DNA of 22,018 nucleotides. Source: a virus. Of this stretch, positions 12,308 through 19,559 are shown one piece after another. The notes beneath the pieces are model-generated. The model was not told the origin of the DNA, did not search any database, and saw only the letters and a program-made list of their open reading frames with translations. Position numbers and translations under genes: made by a program. Where the stretch lies: positions 1 to 22,018 of IMG/VR virus record IMGVR_UViG_3300028384_000368, one strand, 5' to 3'. Positions within the stretch are counted from its first letter, which is position 1, and every line of letters starts with the position of its first letter.

Positions 12308-13726
12308 ATGAAGAAACTACTAACTGTAGCTGTGTCTACTGCACTTCTAAGTGCGTGTTCTGGTGGAGGTTCTGACACCCCACCGCCCGTCGTGGCAGAT
12401 CCTGTCACATCCACGCCCGTAACGACACCCGTCGACCCCGCAGTCGAGGCACGTGACAATCTACTCACGTTACTTGACTCTACGTCACCGACAGGTACTT
12501 ACGAGGCATACATCCTACCCGCAAGTGATGACTTCGACAACATCCCGCAGGATCCCAGCAATGAGATCACCGCAGAGAAAGTCGCACTAGGCAAGTTGAT
12601 TTATCACGAAACTGGTATCACTGAAGGTGATATCGGACCTAGTGAGAGCACGTTCTCATGTGCGTCATGCCACAATGCACAGAACGGATTCAAGTCTGGT
12701 ATCCGTCAGGGTATCGGTGAAGGCGGTATCGGTTTCGATCACCGCATGGTGATGGAGGGTATCAATCCCGAAGACATCGATGTGCAACCTGTTGCATCAC
12801 CCACTGTACTCAACACGGCATTCCAAGAAGTGATGTTGTGGAATGGTCAGTTAGGTAATGTGATTGCGGGTAATGTCAATGTTGGTATTGATCCCGATCG
12901 TCACTTCACAGAAGGTACTCCGAAAGAAGCAAACCTACGCAACTTTGCTGGTCTAGAGACACAAGCAGTTGCGGGTCTAGGTGTGCATCGTCAGGGTGAC
13001 ACAGATGATTCTATCCTGCGCACTAACGAAACTTATCGTGAGATGTTTGAATCTGCGTACGGTGTCGCAGAACCCGACGATATGTTAGAAGCGACTGCAC
13101 TGGCGATCGCCGCATACGAACGCACGATTCTTGCAAACCAAGCACCTTTCCAAGCATACTTGAAAGGCGACGAAACTGCGATGACTGAATCTGAAGTCGC
13201 TGGTGCAGAAGTGTTCTTTGGTAAGGGTAACTGTTATGCGTGTCATAACGGACCTGCGTTGTCATCTCCCGTTGGTGCGATGGCAGACGAAGTGTTCATG
13301 ACTGTCGGGTTCCATGATCTTGACATCTGGGAAGACACCATCGGTGAAGTTAATGAATCGACAAAGTTAGGTCGTGGTGGTTTCACAGGAGATGACCTTG
13401 ATCAATTTAAGTTCAAAGTTCCTCCGCTTTATAATCTTATAGATACAGAAGTATTTGGACACGGCGCTTCGTTTACATCCGTAGAAGAAGTGGTTCGATA
13501 TAAGGTGACTGCAATTCCGCAACACCCACAAGTAGAGATCAGTGATCTTGATTATAGGTTTACGCCAGTGGACTTAACAGAAGAAGAAATCGCTAATTTG
13601 ATCGAATTCCTTGAGAAGAGTTTGCACGATTCTGACTTGATGCGGTATGTGCCTGAGTCTCTACCAAGTGGTAACTGCCCTATCAATAATGACGAAGAAT
13701 CCCGTCAAGAGTTGGGTTGCGACTAA
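12308..13726 (+). CDS. di-haem cytochrome c peroxidase lipoprotein (472 aa)
   Basis: It would reduce periplasmic hydrogen peroxide to water with electrons from cytochrome c or a similar donor. The lipobox LLSAC (Cys17) and a Pro/Thr-rich linker (20-50) anchor it to the envelope. Two haem-c sites are present, CASCH (118-122) and CYACH (309-313), in the order and spacing of CcpA/MauG proteins. The family pattern SPTVLNTAFQEVMLWNG (164-180) and KVPPLYNL followed by H385 also fits. At 472 residues it is longer than typical CcpA (about 330) because of the linker and C-terminal extension. Haem attachment needs the host cytochrome c maturation system. It has its own promoter and ribosome site (GAGAGGA). 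This is an unusual phage gene. Confidence 0.92.
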   Translation: MKKLLTVAVSTALLSACSGGGSDTPPPVVADPVTSTPVTTPVDPAVEARDNLLTLLDSTSPTGTYEAYILPASDDFDNIPQDPSNEITAEKVALGKLIYHETGITEGDIGPSESTFSCASCHNAQNGFKSGIRQGIGEGGIGFDHRMVMEGINPEDIDVQPVASPTVLNTAFQEVMLWNGQLGNVIAGNVNVGIDPDRHFTEGTPKEANLRNFAGLETQAVAGLGVHRQGDTDDSILRTNETYREMFESAYGVAEPDDMLEATALAIAAYERTILANQAPFQAYLKGDETAMTESEVAGAEVFFGKGNCYACHNGPALSSPVGAMADEVFMTVGFHDLDIWEDTIGEVNESTKLGRGGFTGDDLDQFKFKVPPLYNLIDTEVFGHGASFTSVEEVVRYKVTAIPQHPQVEISDLDYRFTPVDLTEEEIANLIEFLEKSLHDSDLMRYVPESLPSGNCPINNDEESRQELGCD

Positions 13727-13728
13727 GG

Positions 13729-13736
13729 TATAAATA
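13729..13736 (+). promoter_or_regulatory. T4-type late promoter (TATAAATA) before tRNA-Ala
   Basis: An exact match 2 bases after the peroxidase stop codon and 9 bases before tRNA-Ala. Transcription would start at or next to the tRNA 5' end. Confidence 0.72.
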
Positions 13737-13745
13737 GAGGATATA

Positions 13746-13821
13746 GGGGCTATAGCTCAGTTGGGAGAGCGCTTGATTTGCATTCAAGAGGTCGTGGGTT
13801 CGACTCCCTCTAGCTCCACCA
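13746..13821 (+). tRNA. tRNA-Ala (TGC)
   Basis: The acceptor GGGGCTA pairs with TAGCTCC. The anticodon arm CTTGA-TTTGCAT-TCAAG gives anticodon TGC, and the T-arm GTGGG-TTCGACT-CCCTC is present. The discriminator is A and CCA is encoded. It sits directly after a late promoter and directly before a structured non-coding segment. Confidence 0.95.
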
Positions 13822-13993
13822 GTTTCCCCGAAGGGTGGTGGTCTGACACAAGAGTGAATTTTGCGCAGTGCGCACTGATATGATCTGCAGATCTCTCAAA
13901 ACGTGCATGTGAAAATGCCAGCAGAGATGTATCAAGTTTCACCGGATCAAAAAGTGTCCAGTAGGCTCCCACCCTTTCGGGGATCTTTTTTTT
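13822..13993 (+). ncRNA. candidate structured RNA ending in a terminator
   Basis: No credible gene lies in this ~170-base stretch, yet it folds into nested helices by eye. CCCCGAAGGGTGG (13826-13838) pairs with CCACCCTTTCGGGG (13969-13982, one bulge). Inside are CTGACAC/GTGTCCAG (13843-13849 with 13954-13961) and GTGAA/TTCAC (13854-13858 with 13938-13942). Further in are hairpin TGCGC-AGT-GCGCA (13862-13874), GATA/TATC (13877-13880 with 13930-13933), ATCTCT/AGAGAT (13891-13896 with 13923-13928) and GCAT/ATGC (13905-13908 with 13915-13918). The closing helix is followed by ATC and eight Ts (13986-13993), as in an intrinsic terminator. It would be co-transcribed with tRNA-Ala from the late promoter. 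Function is unknown; no known RNA family is recognised. Confidence 0.55.
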
Positions 13994-14016
13994 ATTATTG
14001 ACAAGTGAGTAATATT

Positions 14017-14160
14017 ATGTTAGACTATCTACTGTATTTTTTCGCGGCGGTTGGTGTATTGACTTCAGTTTCTTGGATTGTCCTGTACTGGATAATTATG
14101 GATGAATTTAAGAGTCTGGAAGACATCAATCCCGTAATTGACTTAGATGATTTTAAATAA
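14017..14160 (+). CDS. small membrane protein (47 aa)
   Basis: One N-terminal membrane helix (LYFFAAVGVLTSVSWIVLYWII, about 6-27) is followed by an acidic cytoplasmic tail (MDEFKSLEDINPVIDLDDFK). Its TAA overlaps the ATG of the nuclease gene (TAATG), and a GTGAG lies before its ATG. No family is recognised. Confidence 0.62.
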   Translation: MLDYLLYFFAAVGVLTSVSWIVLYWIIMDEFKSLEDINPVIDLDDFK

Positions 14161-14837
14161 TGTTTGAACACGTATTTACAGAATTAACCGAAATGAACGC
14201 TGTCACCACTGAAAAGGGTCGACAGTACCGCACACCTGAAGGCGTTAACCTTCCATCCATCACAACAGTTCTTTCGATACTGTCTCGTGAATCTATTGCA
14301 AAGTGGCGAGCAAGAGTAGGTCATGAAGAAGCGAATCGTATTTCGCACCGCGCATCTTCGCGCGGGACACGAGTCCACGAGATCGTGGAAAAGTATATTA
14401 ACAATGAGGAGAACTTTAAAGATGGATATACTCCAGATATTATCAGTAGTTTTACTGATCTTAAACCCATTCTTGATGCTCGTATTGGTCGAGTATATGC
14501 ACAGGAGGCGCCACTCTACTCAAACCATTTGGGTGTCGCTGGTCGTGTGGACTGTGTCGCTGATTTTGACGGTAAGTTATCTATCATCGATTTCAAAACT
14601 GCAATGAAGCCCAAGCGGAAGGATTGGATCACCAATTACTTCATGCAAGAGTCCGCCTACGCAATCATGTGGGAAGAGCGCACTAAACAACCAATCACTC
14701 AATTAGTGACTATTGTCTCAGTCGACAACCACGAACCACAGATCTTTATAGAGCATCGTGACAACTGGGTTCGTCCACTTCGCGAAACCATCGCACAATA
14801 TAACGAAGAAAATTCTGGAAATGCCCTTGACATATAA
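14160..14837 (+). CDS. RecB-like PD-(D/E)XK exonuclease (225 aa)
   Basis: The protein has the RecB-family nuclease motifs in order: RGTRVHEIVEKY (68-79, His73), GVAGRVDCVADF (125-136, Asp131), IIDFKTA (142-148, Asp144-x-Lys146) and QESAY (163-167, the QxxxY motif). The N-terminus PSITTVLS also fits phage members of this family, which are single-domain DNA exonucleases, possibly for recombination or host DNA breakdown. It is coupled to the small membrane gene. Its stop codon TAA is part of the TATAAATA late promoter that serves the next gene. Confidence 0.85.
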   Translation: MFEHVFTELTEMNAVTTEKGRQYRTPEGVNLPSITTVLSILSRESIAKWRARVGHEEANRISHRASSRGTRVHEIVEKYINNEENFKDGYTPDIISSFTDLKPILDARIGRVYAQEAPLYSNHLGVAGRVDCVADFDGKLSIIDFKTAMKPKRKDWITNYFMQESAYAIMWEERTKQPITQLVTIVSVDNHEPQIFIEHRDNWVRPLRETIAQYNEENSGNALDI

Positions 14838-14840
14838 ATA
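14833..14840 (+). promoter_or_regulatory. T4-type late promoter (TATAAATA) sharing a stop codon
   Basis: TATAAATA overlaps the nuclease stop TAA (14835-14837). It lies 40 bases before the TTG start of the 459-aa gene. Confidence 0.75.
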
Positions 14841-14880
14841 GTGTCTGTTATACTCAATAAAGAGTAAGAGGACACTAGGT

Positions 14881-16260
14881 TTGGCAGAATTATCATTAGC
14901 AGAATTGTCAAAAAAGTTTGCAAAAAATCATCCTGAATCTGGCACACTGCGATATAAAAAACTCGTATCTAAAATCGAGAATGGAGAAGAATTTGATCTT
15001 ACCAACGGTAAGAAAAAAATTCTTTTCTATGCTACGCCCGCGATAAAGAGAAATTTTGAAAGCGGCAACCTAAATGCATTAAAGGGTAATCAACGACTTT
15101 TTAAAGATATGGACAATAAGATTGTTCGTATGGAAGAATTAGAAAAGACCAAAGAATTTGGTGGTGGCGGTGGTTCTGGCGCAGGTTCAGATATCACCGA
15201 GTTAGTGGAATCTGCACAATGTCTGTACTGCGCGTTGGTTTTCTATGTTTTAAAAAGACCCATGAAACTCGATGAGATTATAACTCCAGCTCAATTTGAA
15301 CGAACCAAGCAGTACATTGATGTCTCTGAAAACTTTGATAACATGGTAAACAAATTGCCAGAAGATTGGGTAAAGTCTTCCATCTTAGGGGCAAACATGC
15401 TATACTCTAAGTATCGAGGTAAGCAATACATATTTCATAGAGGAAGCAGCAAAGTCGATATTATTGAGAACGCATTCAAAGCGTTGAACAGAAAAGAAAA
15501 GGCTTTTGGAGATTTAAACAAATGGTCTCCTGCTGACATGTATATGATATCTAGAAACTTTGGGGTGAACAAACTAAACGATGAAGAGACCTTGAAAGGT
15601 CTGAATGGTACAATGATGCACATGTACTTATCTAAAGATTGTGTAGGTGTTTCTTTGAAAAAAATGGAACGTCGCGCTCAGTATACTGAAGTCAATCTAG
15701 TTGAATCTAAAGGATCAAAAGGTGCTGTTAGTTATAAAGGTATGACAATCAAAGCAAACGATAAATCTACCATTTATGACTCTATGGACATCTATATTAA
15801 ATATGGACCAGGCCCTAAAGAAAGGATACAGTTTAGAAGTTTTGGTACAGGCGACGGATTAACTGGATACCAGTCCGAAGTGAAAGGAGAGACAGCAAAC
15901 CAAGGTAAGGCTTCGCTTGGTCCAGTTTCTTACATATTTAAACAACACTGCAATATCATACTACCCACTAGTGCTGATATCGCAGGAAAGGTTAGGCGTG
16001 ATGACGAGTCTATATGTAAGGGCATTTATGACATGGCTAAAGATCTAGGTGTTAATAATTTGCCTCCATATGATGAACACAAAGTAAGATATCAACAACA
16101 GGAATTGAAGTGGAGGTATTCTAAGTATCTTGGTCTTCTAATCCTAACGCACCTTGATGCGCAGACAAACGACACTAAAGATAAAATTGTAAAGGACATA
16201 TATTACTACGCGAGCTCTAAGAGTAGTTTCTCGGCAGTATATGCGAAAATTGAAGGATAG
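14881..16260 (+). CDS. late protein of unknown function (459 aa)
   Basis: A TTG start is used, with AGAGGA (14867-14872) eight bases upstream and no near in-frame ATG. Residues 1-95 (KKILFYATPAIKRNFESGNL, LNALKGNQRLFKDMD) form an N-terminal domain I recall from other T4-like phages. They are joined by a Gly-rich linker, EFGGGGGSGAGSD, to a larger domain. That domain contains YIFHRGSSK and LNKWSPADMYMISRNFG. The KWSPAD segment recurs in phage proteins of unknown role, and the second part could be an enzyme. It lacks the capsid signal seen in neighbours. The gene is more AT-rich than the ligase-like gene after it. I do not recognise a catalytic motif. Confidence 0.72.
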   Translation: MAELSLAELSKKFAKNHPESGTLRYKKLVSKIENGEEFDLTNGKKKILFYATPAIKRNFESGNLNALKGNQRLFKDMDNKIVRMEELEKTKEFGGGGGSGAGSDITELVESAQCLYCALVFYVLKRPMKLDEIITPAQFERTKQYIDVSENFDNMVNKLPEDWVKSSILGANMLYSKYRGKQYIFHRGSSKVDIIENAFKALNRKEKAFGDLNKWSPADMYMISRNFGVNKLNDEETLKGLNGTMMHMYLSKDCVGVSLKKMERRAQYTEVNLVESKGSKGAVSYKGMTIKANDKSTIYDSMDIYIKYGPGPKERIQFRSFGTGDGLTGYQSEVKGETANQGKASLGPVSYIFKQHCNIILPTSADIAGKVRRDDESICKGIYDMAKDLGVNNLPPYDEHKVRYQQQELKWRYSKYLGLLILTHLDAQTNDTKDKIVKDIYYYASSKSSFSAVYAKIEG

Positions 16261-16261
16261 T

Positions 16262-17482
16262 ATGGAAAATTTCAGTAACTTCATCACAGAACAAAAAAAT
16301 ACGCATATGACTCACATTGAGGACAAAGTTCTCTACGGTGGGGTCGACGGTACACGTCAGGCGATCAATGCGCTGCGTGGGTTGCGCGATATGTTGGCGG
16401 GTTCTAGTGGTGGTCGTGTCTCTGTGAAGTGGGACGGTGCGCCTGCTATCTTCGCTGGACAAGATCCACGAGACGGTCAGTTCTTTGTGGCTAAGAAAGG
16501 TATCTTCAACAAGAACCCTAAAGTCTACAAGACCGATGCGGACATCGACGCGGATACCAAAGGTGACCTTAACACGAAACTCAAGGCTGCACTCAAGTAT
16601 CTCCCAGACCTAGGCATCAAGGGTGTCGTTCAGGGAGACTTCCTATTCAGTCGCGCAGACCTACAGGGTAAAAAGATCGATGGTCAGAAGTATGTCGTCT
16701 TTCACCCCAATACAATCGCATACGCAGTACCTTGGGGTCAGGCGGCAGAACTACGCGCCGCAAAGATCGGTATTGTATGGCACACGACTTACACCGGAAC
16801 ATCTTTTGAGAACATGAAGGCATCCTACGGTGTGGACGTATCTCAGTTCCGCAAGTCGCGCAATGTATGGTCGCAGGACGCGATGCTCCGTGACGCGACT
16901 AACGCAACCATGAGTGAACGTGAGACGACAGAAGTCAATACTCTGTTGACGCAGATCGGTCGTTTGTTCAAACAGACCTCATCAACAACACTTAAAACAG
17001 TGGCCGACAATCCTAAGTTTGCTCAGGCGATTGAGACGTACAACAACACGTTTGTACGTGCGGGTACACTGATACCAAATTCGAAAAAACACGTTGCAGG
17101 TCTGATCTCGCATCGACAAAAGTACTATAAGAAAGAGATAGATAGTAAGAAGTCTCAACGTGGTAAGGACACTTGGATCGCTAAGATGAAGGACGAAATG
17201 GACTTTTTCTCTGCAGAAAATCGTGCGAACCTAGAAAAAATGTTCGAACTACAACGATTGATCGTTTTAGTGAAATTAAAACTTATAAATAGTTTGGACA
17301 AATTAAAATCAATTGATACTTTCGTGAAAACTTCTGATGGTTATAAAGTGACTGGAGAAGAAGGATACGTTGCAATTGATACACTTGGTGGTGATGCGGT
17401 GAAACTGGTTGATCGTATGGAATTTTCATACAACAACTTTTCATCTGATATATTAAAAGGGTGGGATTCTGCCCGTAGATAA
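16262..17482 (+). CDS. DUF6267-like, ligase-fold nucleotidyltransferase candidate (406 aa)
   Basis: This belongs to a family common in T4-like cyanophages (DUF6267 by memory). Its sequence suggests a covalent nucleotidyltransferase. VSVKWDGAPAIFAG (53-66) has the KxDG motif I of DNA/RNA ligases (Lys56), VVQGDFLF (122-129) resembles motif III, and AAKIGIVWHT (166-174) could be motif V. Activity is inferred, not shown. The N-terminus MENFSNFITE matches the capsid-targeting pattern of T4 internal proteins. ATG 16262 follows AAGGA (16253-16257); an earlier in-frame ATG (16241) lies in the previous gene. A late promoter for the next gene is embedded at 17284-17291. Confidence 0.78.
   Translation: MENFSNFITEQKNTHMTHIEDKVLYGGVDGTRQAINALRGLRDMLAGSSGGRVSVKWDGAPAIFAGQDPRDGQFFVAKKGIFNKNPKVYKTDADIDADTKGDLNTKLKAALKYLPDLGIKGVVQGDFLFSRADLQGKKIDGQKYVVFHPNTIAYAVPWGQAAELRAAKIGIVWHTTYTGTSFENMKASYGVDVSQFRKSRNVWSQDAMLRDATNATMSERETTEVNTLLTQIGRLFKQTSSTTLKTVADNPKFAQAIETYNNTFVRAGTLIPNSKKHVAGLISHRQKYYKKEIDSKKSQRGKDTWIAKMKDEMDFFSAENRANLEKMFELQRLIVLVKLKLINSLDKLKSIDTFVKTSDGYKVTGEEGYVAIDTLGGDAVKLVDRMEFSYNNFSSDILKGWDSARR
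17284..17291 (+). promoter_or_regulatory. T4-type late promoter (TATAAATA)
   Basis: An exact match inside the DUF6267-like gene as codons CTT-ATA-AAT-AGT, about 225 bases before the basic-protein gene. Confidence 0.7.
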
Positions 17483-17514
17483 TATGGAATAAACCAATAA
17501 AGGATTAGGTAGTT

Positions 17515-17886
17515 ATGCTATCATTTAAGCAGTTCGTGAGTGAAGTGTTAGATGCAACGCAGCGTCGTAAACTCGCGATGAAAATGAAAAAGAATAAAAC
17601 TCGCATTGCAATGGGTCGCAAACGCGCAGAACGTAAGATGGCCTCGAAAGAGGTTCTTTTGAAACGCGCACGTCGTCAAGCAAGAAAGGCGATGGTATCG
17701 AAGATTACCAAAGGTAAAGACAAAGGTGATATGTCGACCGCACGTAAGAAAGAAATAGAGAAGCGTCTAGAGAGACCAGCAGTACAAGCGAGAATAAATC
17801 GTCAAGCACGCAAGTTGATGAAAACGATCCGTCGCCAAGAGATAGATAGAAAGAGATCTAGAAGACAAGGCGGCGCGAACAAGTGA
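17515..17886 (+). CDS. very basic capsid-signal protein (123 aa)
   Basis: Roughly four in ten residues are Lys or Arg, in helical runs such as RRKLAMKMKKNKTR and LLKRARRQARKAM. This is consistent with a DNA-binding internal or core protein. The N-terminus MLSFKQFVSE matches the T4 capsid-targeting pattern. Similar Lys/Arg-rich proteins lie at the same relative position in other T4-like marine phages. It would help condense DNA or be injected with it; both are inference. It overlaps the GTG start of the next gene. Confidence 0.75.
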   Translation: MLSFKQFVSEVLDATQRRKLAMKMKKNKTRIAMGRKRAERKMASKEVLLKRARRQARKAMVSKITKGKDKGDMSTARKKEIEKRLERPAVQARINRQARKLMKTIRRQEIDRKRSRRQGGANK

Positions 17887-19286
17887 TTAAGAATTTCAGT
17901 CAGTACCTCGTTGAAGAAGAACGCGAGGTCTACTTTACATTCGGACGTATGAATCCACCTACCATCGGACACGGTAAGGTGATGGATACGTTAGCTCAAA
18001 AGTCAGGCAAATCCGACTATAAAGTCTTCGTGTCACAATCCCAAGACGCGAAAAAGAATCCCCTGTCGTATACCGACAAAATCAAACACACACGTAAGAT
18101 GTTTCCAAAACATGCACGGAACGTCATGGTTGATAAGACTGTGAAAACAGCGATCAACGCAATGGTCACACTGTACAATCAAGGTTACAAGTCAGTTACT
18201 ATGGTTGTCGGTGCAGACCGCATTACAGAATTCGAAGTCCTGTTGAACAAGTACAACGGGAAGAAAGCAAGACATGGTTTTTACAATTTTAAGAATATTA
18301 AAGTAGTATCTGCAGGTGAGAGAGATCCAGACGCTAACGGCGTAGAGGGTATGTCTGCCTCCAAACAACGAGAGAACGCACAGAAAAATGATTTCGTTTC
18401 GTTCTCTCAGGGCGTTCCTAAGTCCATGTCAAACCCCGACACACGTAAATTATTCAATGACGTACGTAAGGGTATGGGACTAAAGGAAGCCAACGAATTC
18501 CGTAATCATCTAGAACTAGAAACAGTATCAGAAACCCGTGAACAATATGTTTCGGGTGAACTGTTTGAAGTTGGTGATACGGTAGTTATTAAAGAATCTG
18601 AAGAGATCGCTACCGTATCCGTTCTAGGCGCAAACTACGTTATCGTAGAAACATCTGACGGTAAGAAAATGCGAAAGTGGTTAGATGCCGTCGAACTTGT
18701 TGAGAAACAAGATCCAGACATCAAAGACCGTAAGGGTACGCAACCAGCAAAATATCACGCCGGACTCAAGAAGTCCACCAAAGTCAAACGCGACGCTCAC
18801 TTCAAGAAGCATGGAAAGAAGGCAGACGACGATTCTTCTGCATACAAACCAGCGCCAGGCGATAAGACTGCCAAGACTAAACCATCCAAGTACACCAAGT
18901 CGTTCAAAGACATGTACGACGAAGATTGTTGGGATGGGTACAAGCAAGTTGGCATGAAGAAGAAAGGTGGTAAGATGGTTCCAGACTGTGTCCCAGAAGA
19001 ACACGGTGCGGGCGATGAAGGTACTGATAAGTTACGCAAACGTTACTTCAAAGACACTCCAGGACAAGATGACATCTTCGAGAACTGGGTGACTGATTTG
19101 ATGTCTCGTGTCGGTTCAAAAACTATAAATAAAGACAAATATCGCAAAGTAGCGCAACACATTAAACGTGAGATGGGTAAAGGTAAATACACGTCCCCAG
19201 AGTTTGCCGCTGCTGATACTATCCGTAGGTTTAACCTTGACATCGACGCCAAGGTACTTGCAGGAATGATTAGGAAATTAGCATGA
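17883..19286 (+). CDS. nucleotidyltransferase fusion with capsid signal (467 aa)
   Basis: Residues 15-200 look like a cytidylyltransferase/NMNAT-type domain: YFTFGRMNPPTIGHGKVM (17-34) with the HxGH-like TIGH motif, VVGADR (108-113), and MSASKQRENA (157-166) in the place of the ISSTxxR motif. A linker with a beta domain (VGDTVVIKESEEIATVSVLG) follows. Next comes a DUF5872-like segment (KGTQPAKYHAGLKKSTKVKR ... APGDKTAKTKPSKYTK), then CWDGYKQVGMKKKGGKMVP, a motif repeated in many T4-like phage proteins. The N-terminus MIKNFSQYLVEE carries the capsid pattern. The start is GTG 17883, overlapping the upstream stop. It may transfer a nucleotide in the capsid or in the newly infected cell; the substrate is unknown. 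Confidence 0.8.
   Translation: MIKNFSQYLVEEEREVYFTFGRMNPPTIGHGKVMDTLAQKSGKSDYKVFVSQSQDAKKNPLSYTDKIKHTRKMFPKHARNVMVDKTVKTAINAMVTLYNQGYKSVTMVVGADRITEFEVLLNKYNGKKARHGFYNFKNIKVVSAGERDPDANGVEGMSASKQRENAQKNDFVSFSQGVPKSMSNPDTRKLFNDVRKGMGLKEANEFRNHLELETVSETREQYVSGELFEVGDTVVIKESEEIATVSVLGANYVIVETSDGKKMRKWLDAVELVEKQDPDIKDRKGTQPAKYHAGLKKSTKVKRDAHFKKHGKKADDDSSAYKPAPGDKTAKTKPSKYTKSFKDMYDEDCWDGYKQVGMKKKGGKMVPDCVPEEHGAGDEGTDKLRKRYFKDTPGQDDIFENWVTDLMSRVGSKTINKDKYRKVAQHIKREMGKGKYTSPEFAAADTIRRFNLDIDAKVLAGMIRKLA
19124..19131 (+). promoter_or_regulatory. T4-type late promoter (TATAAATA)
   Basis: Embedded in the nucleotidyltransferase gene as ACT-ATA-AAT-AAA, about 150 bases before the next gene start. Confidence 0.7.
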
Positions 19287-19555
19287 TCTCTTTTAAAAAG
19301 TATTTGACTGAGAAACGTTATTCGACGTATGACAGCATTGATCTAGACGAAGGACCAGACGGTATCGCTGCAAAGGCGAAGAAGTCTGGTATCTCTGCAG
19401 ATACTTTGCGTAAGGTATACAATCGTGGTGTTGCCGCTTGGAAAACTGGACACAGGCCAGGCACTACACCGCAACAATGGGGAATGGCGCGAGTTAACGC
19501 GTTCATTGTAAAGAAAAAGAAAGGCAATTTAAACCACGATAAGGACTTGGCGTAA
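19283..19555 (+). CDS. DUF5824-like capsid-signal protein (90 aa)
   Basis: MISFKKYLTE matches the capsid-targeting pattern. The rest (KSGISADTLRKVYNRGVAAW, TGHRPGTTPQQWGMARVNAF) is a helical domain found in several phage virion-associated proteins and sometimes in bacteria (DUF5824 by memory). Its function is unknown. It overlaps the preceding gene by 4 bases and follows a late promoter. Confidence 0.75.
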   Translation: MISFKKYLTEKRYSTYDSIDLDEGPDGIAAKAKKSGISADTLRKVYNRGVAAWKTGHRPGTTPQQWGMARVNAFIVKKKKGNLNHDKDLA

Positions 19556-19559
19556 ACAA

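Noticed and set aside
13784-13972. Minus-strand 62-codon frame over tRNA-Ala and the structured region
   Set aside because: It ends in ELEGVEPTTS, the typical antisense reading of a tRNA, and has no ribosome site.
13998-14026. TTGACA at 13998 as a promoter for the small membrane gene
   Set aside because: The only 17-base partner (TAGACT 14021) is weak and lies beyond the ATG at 14017; the T-run of the terminator is immediately upstream.
18681-19004. 107-codon minus-strand frame in the nucleotidyltransferase gene
   Set aside because: It is a shadow of a strongly supported plus-strand gene, with no ribosome site or family resemblance.
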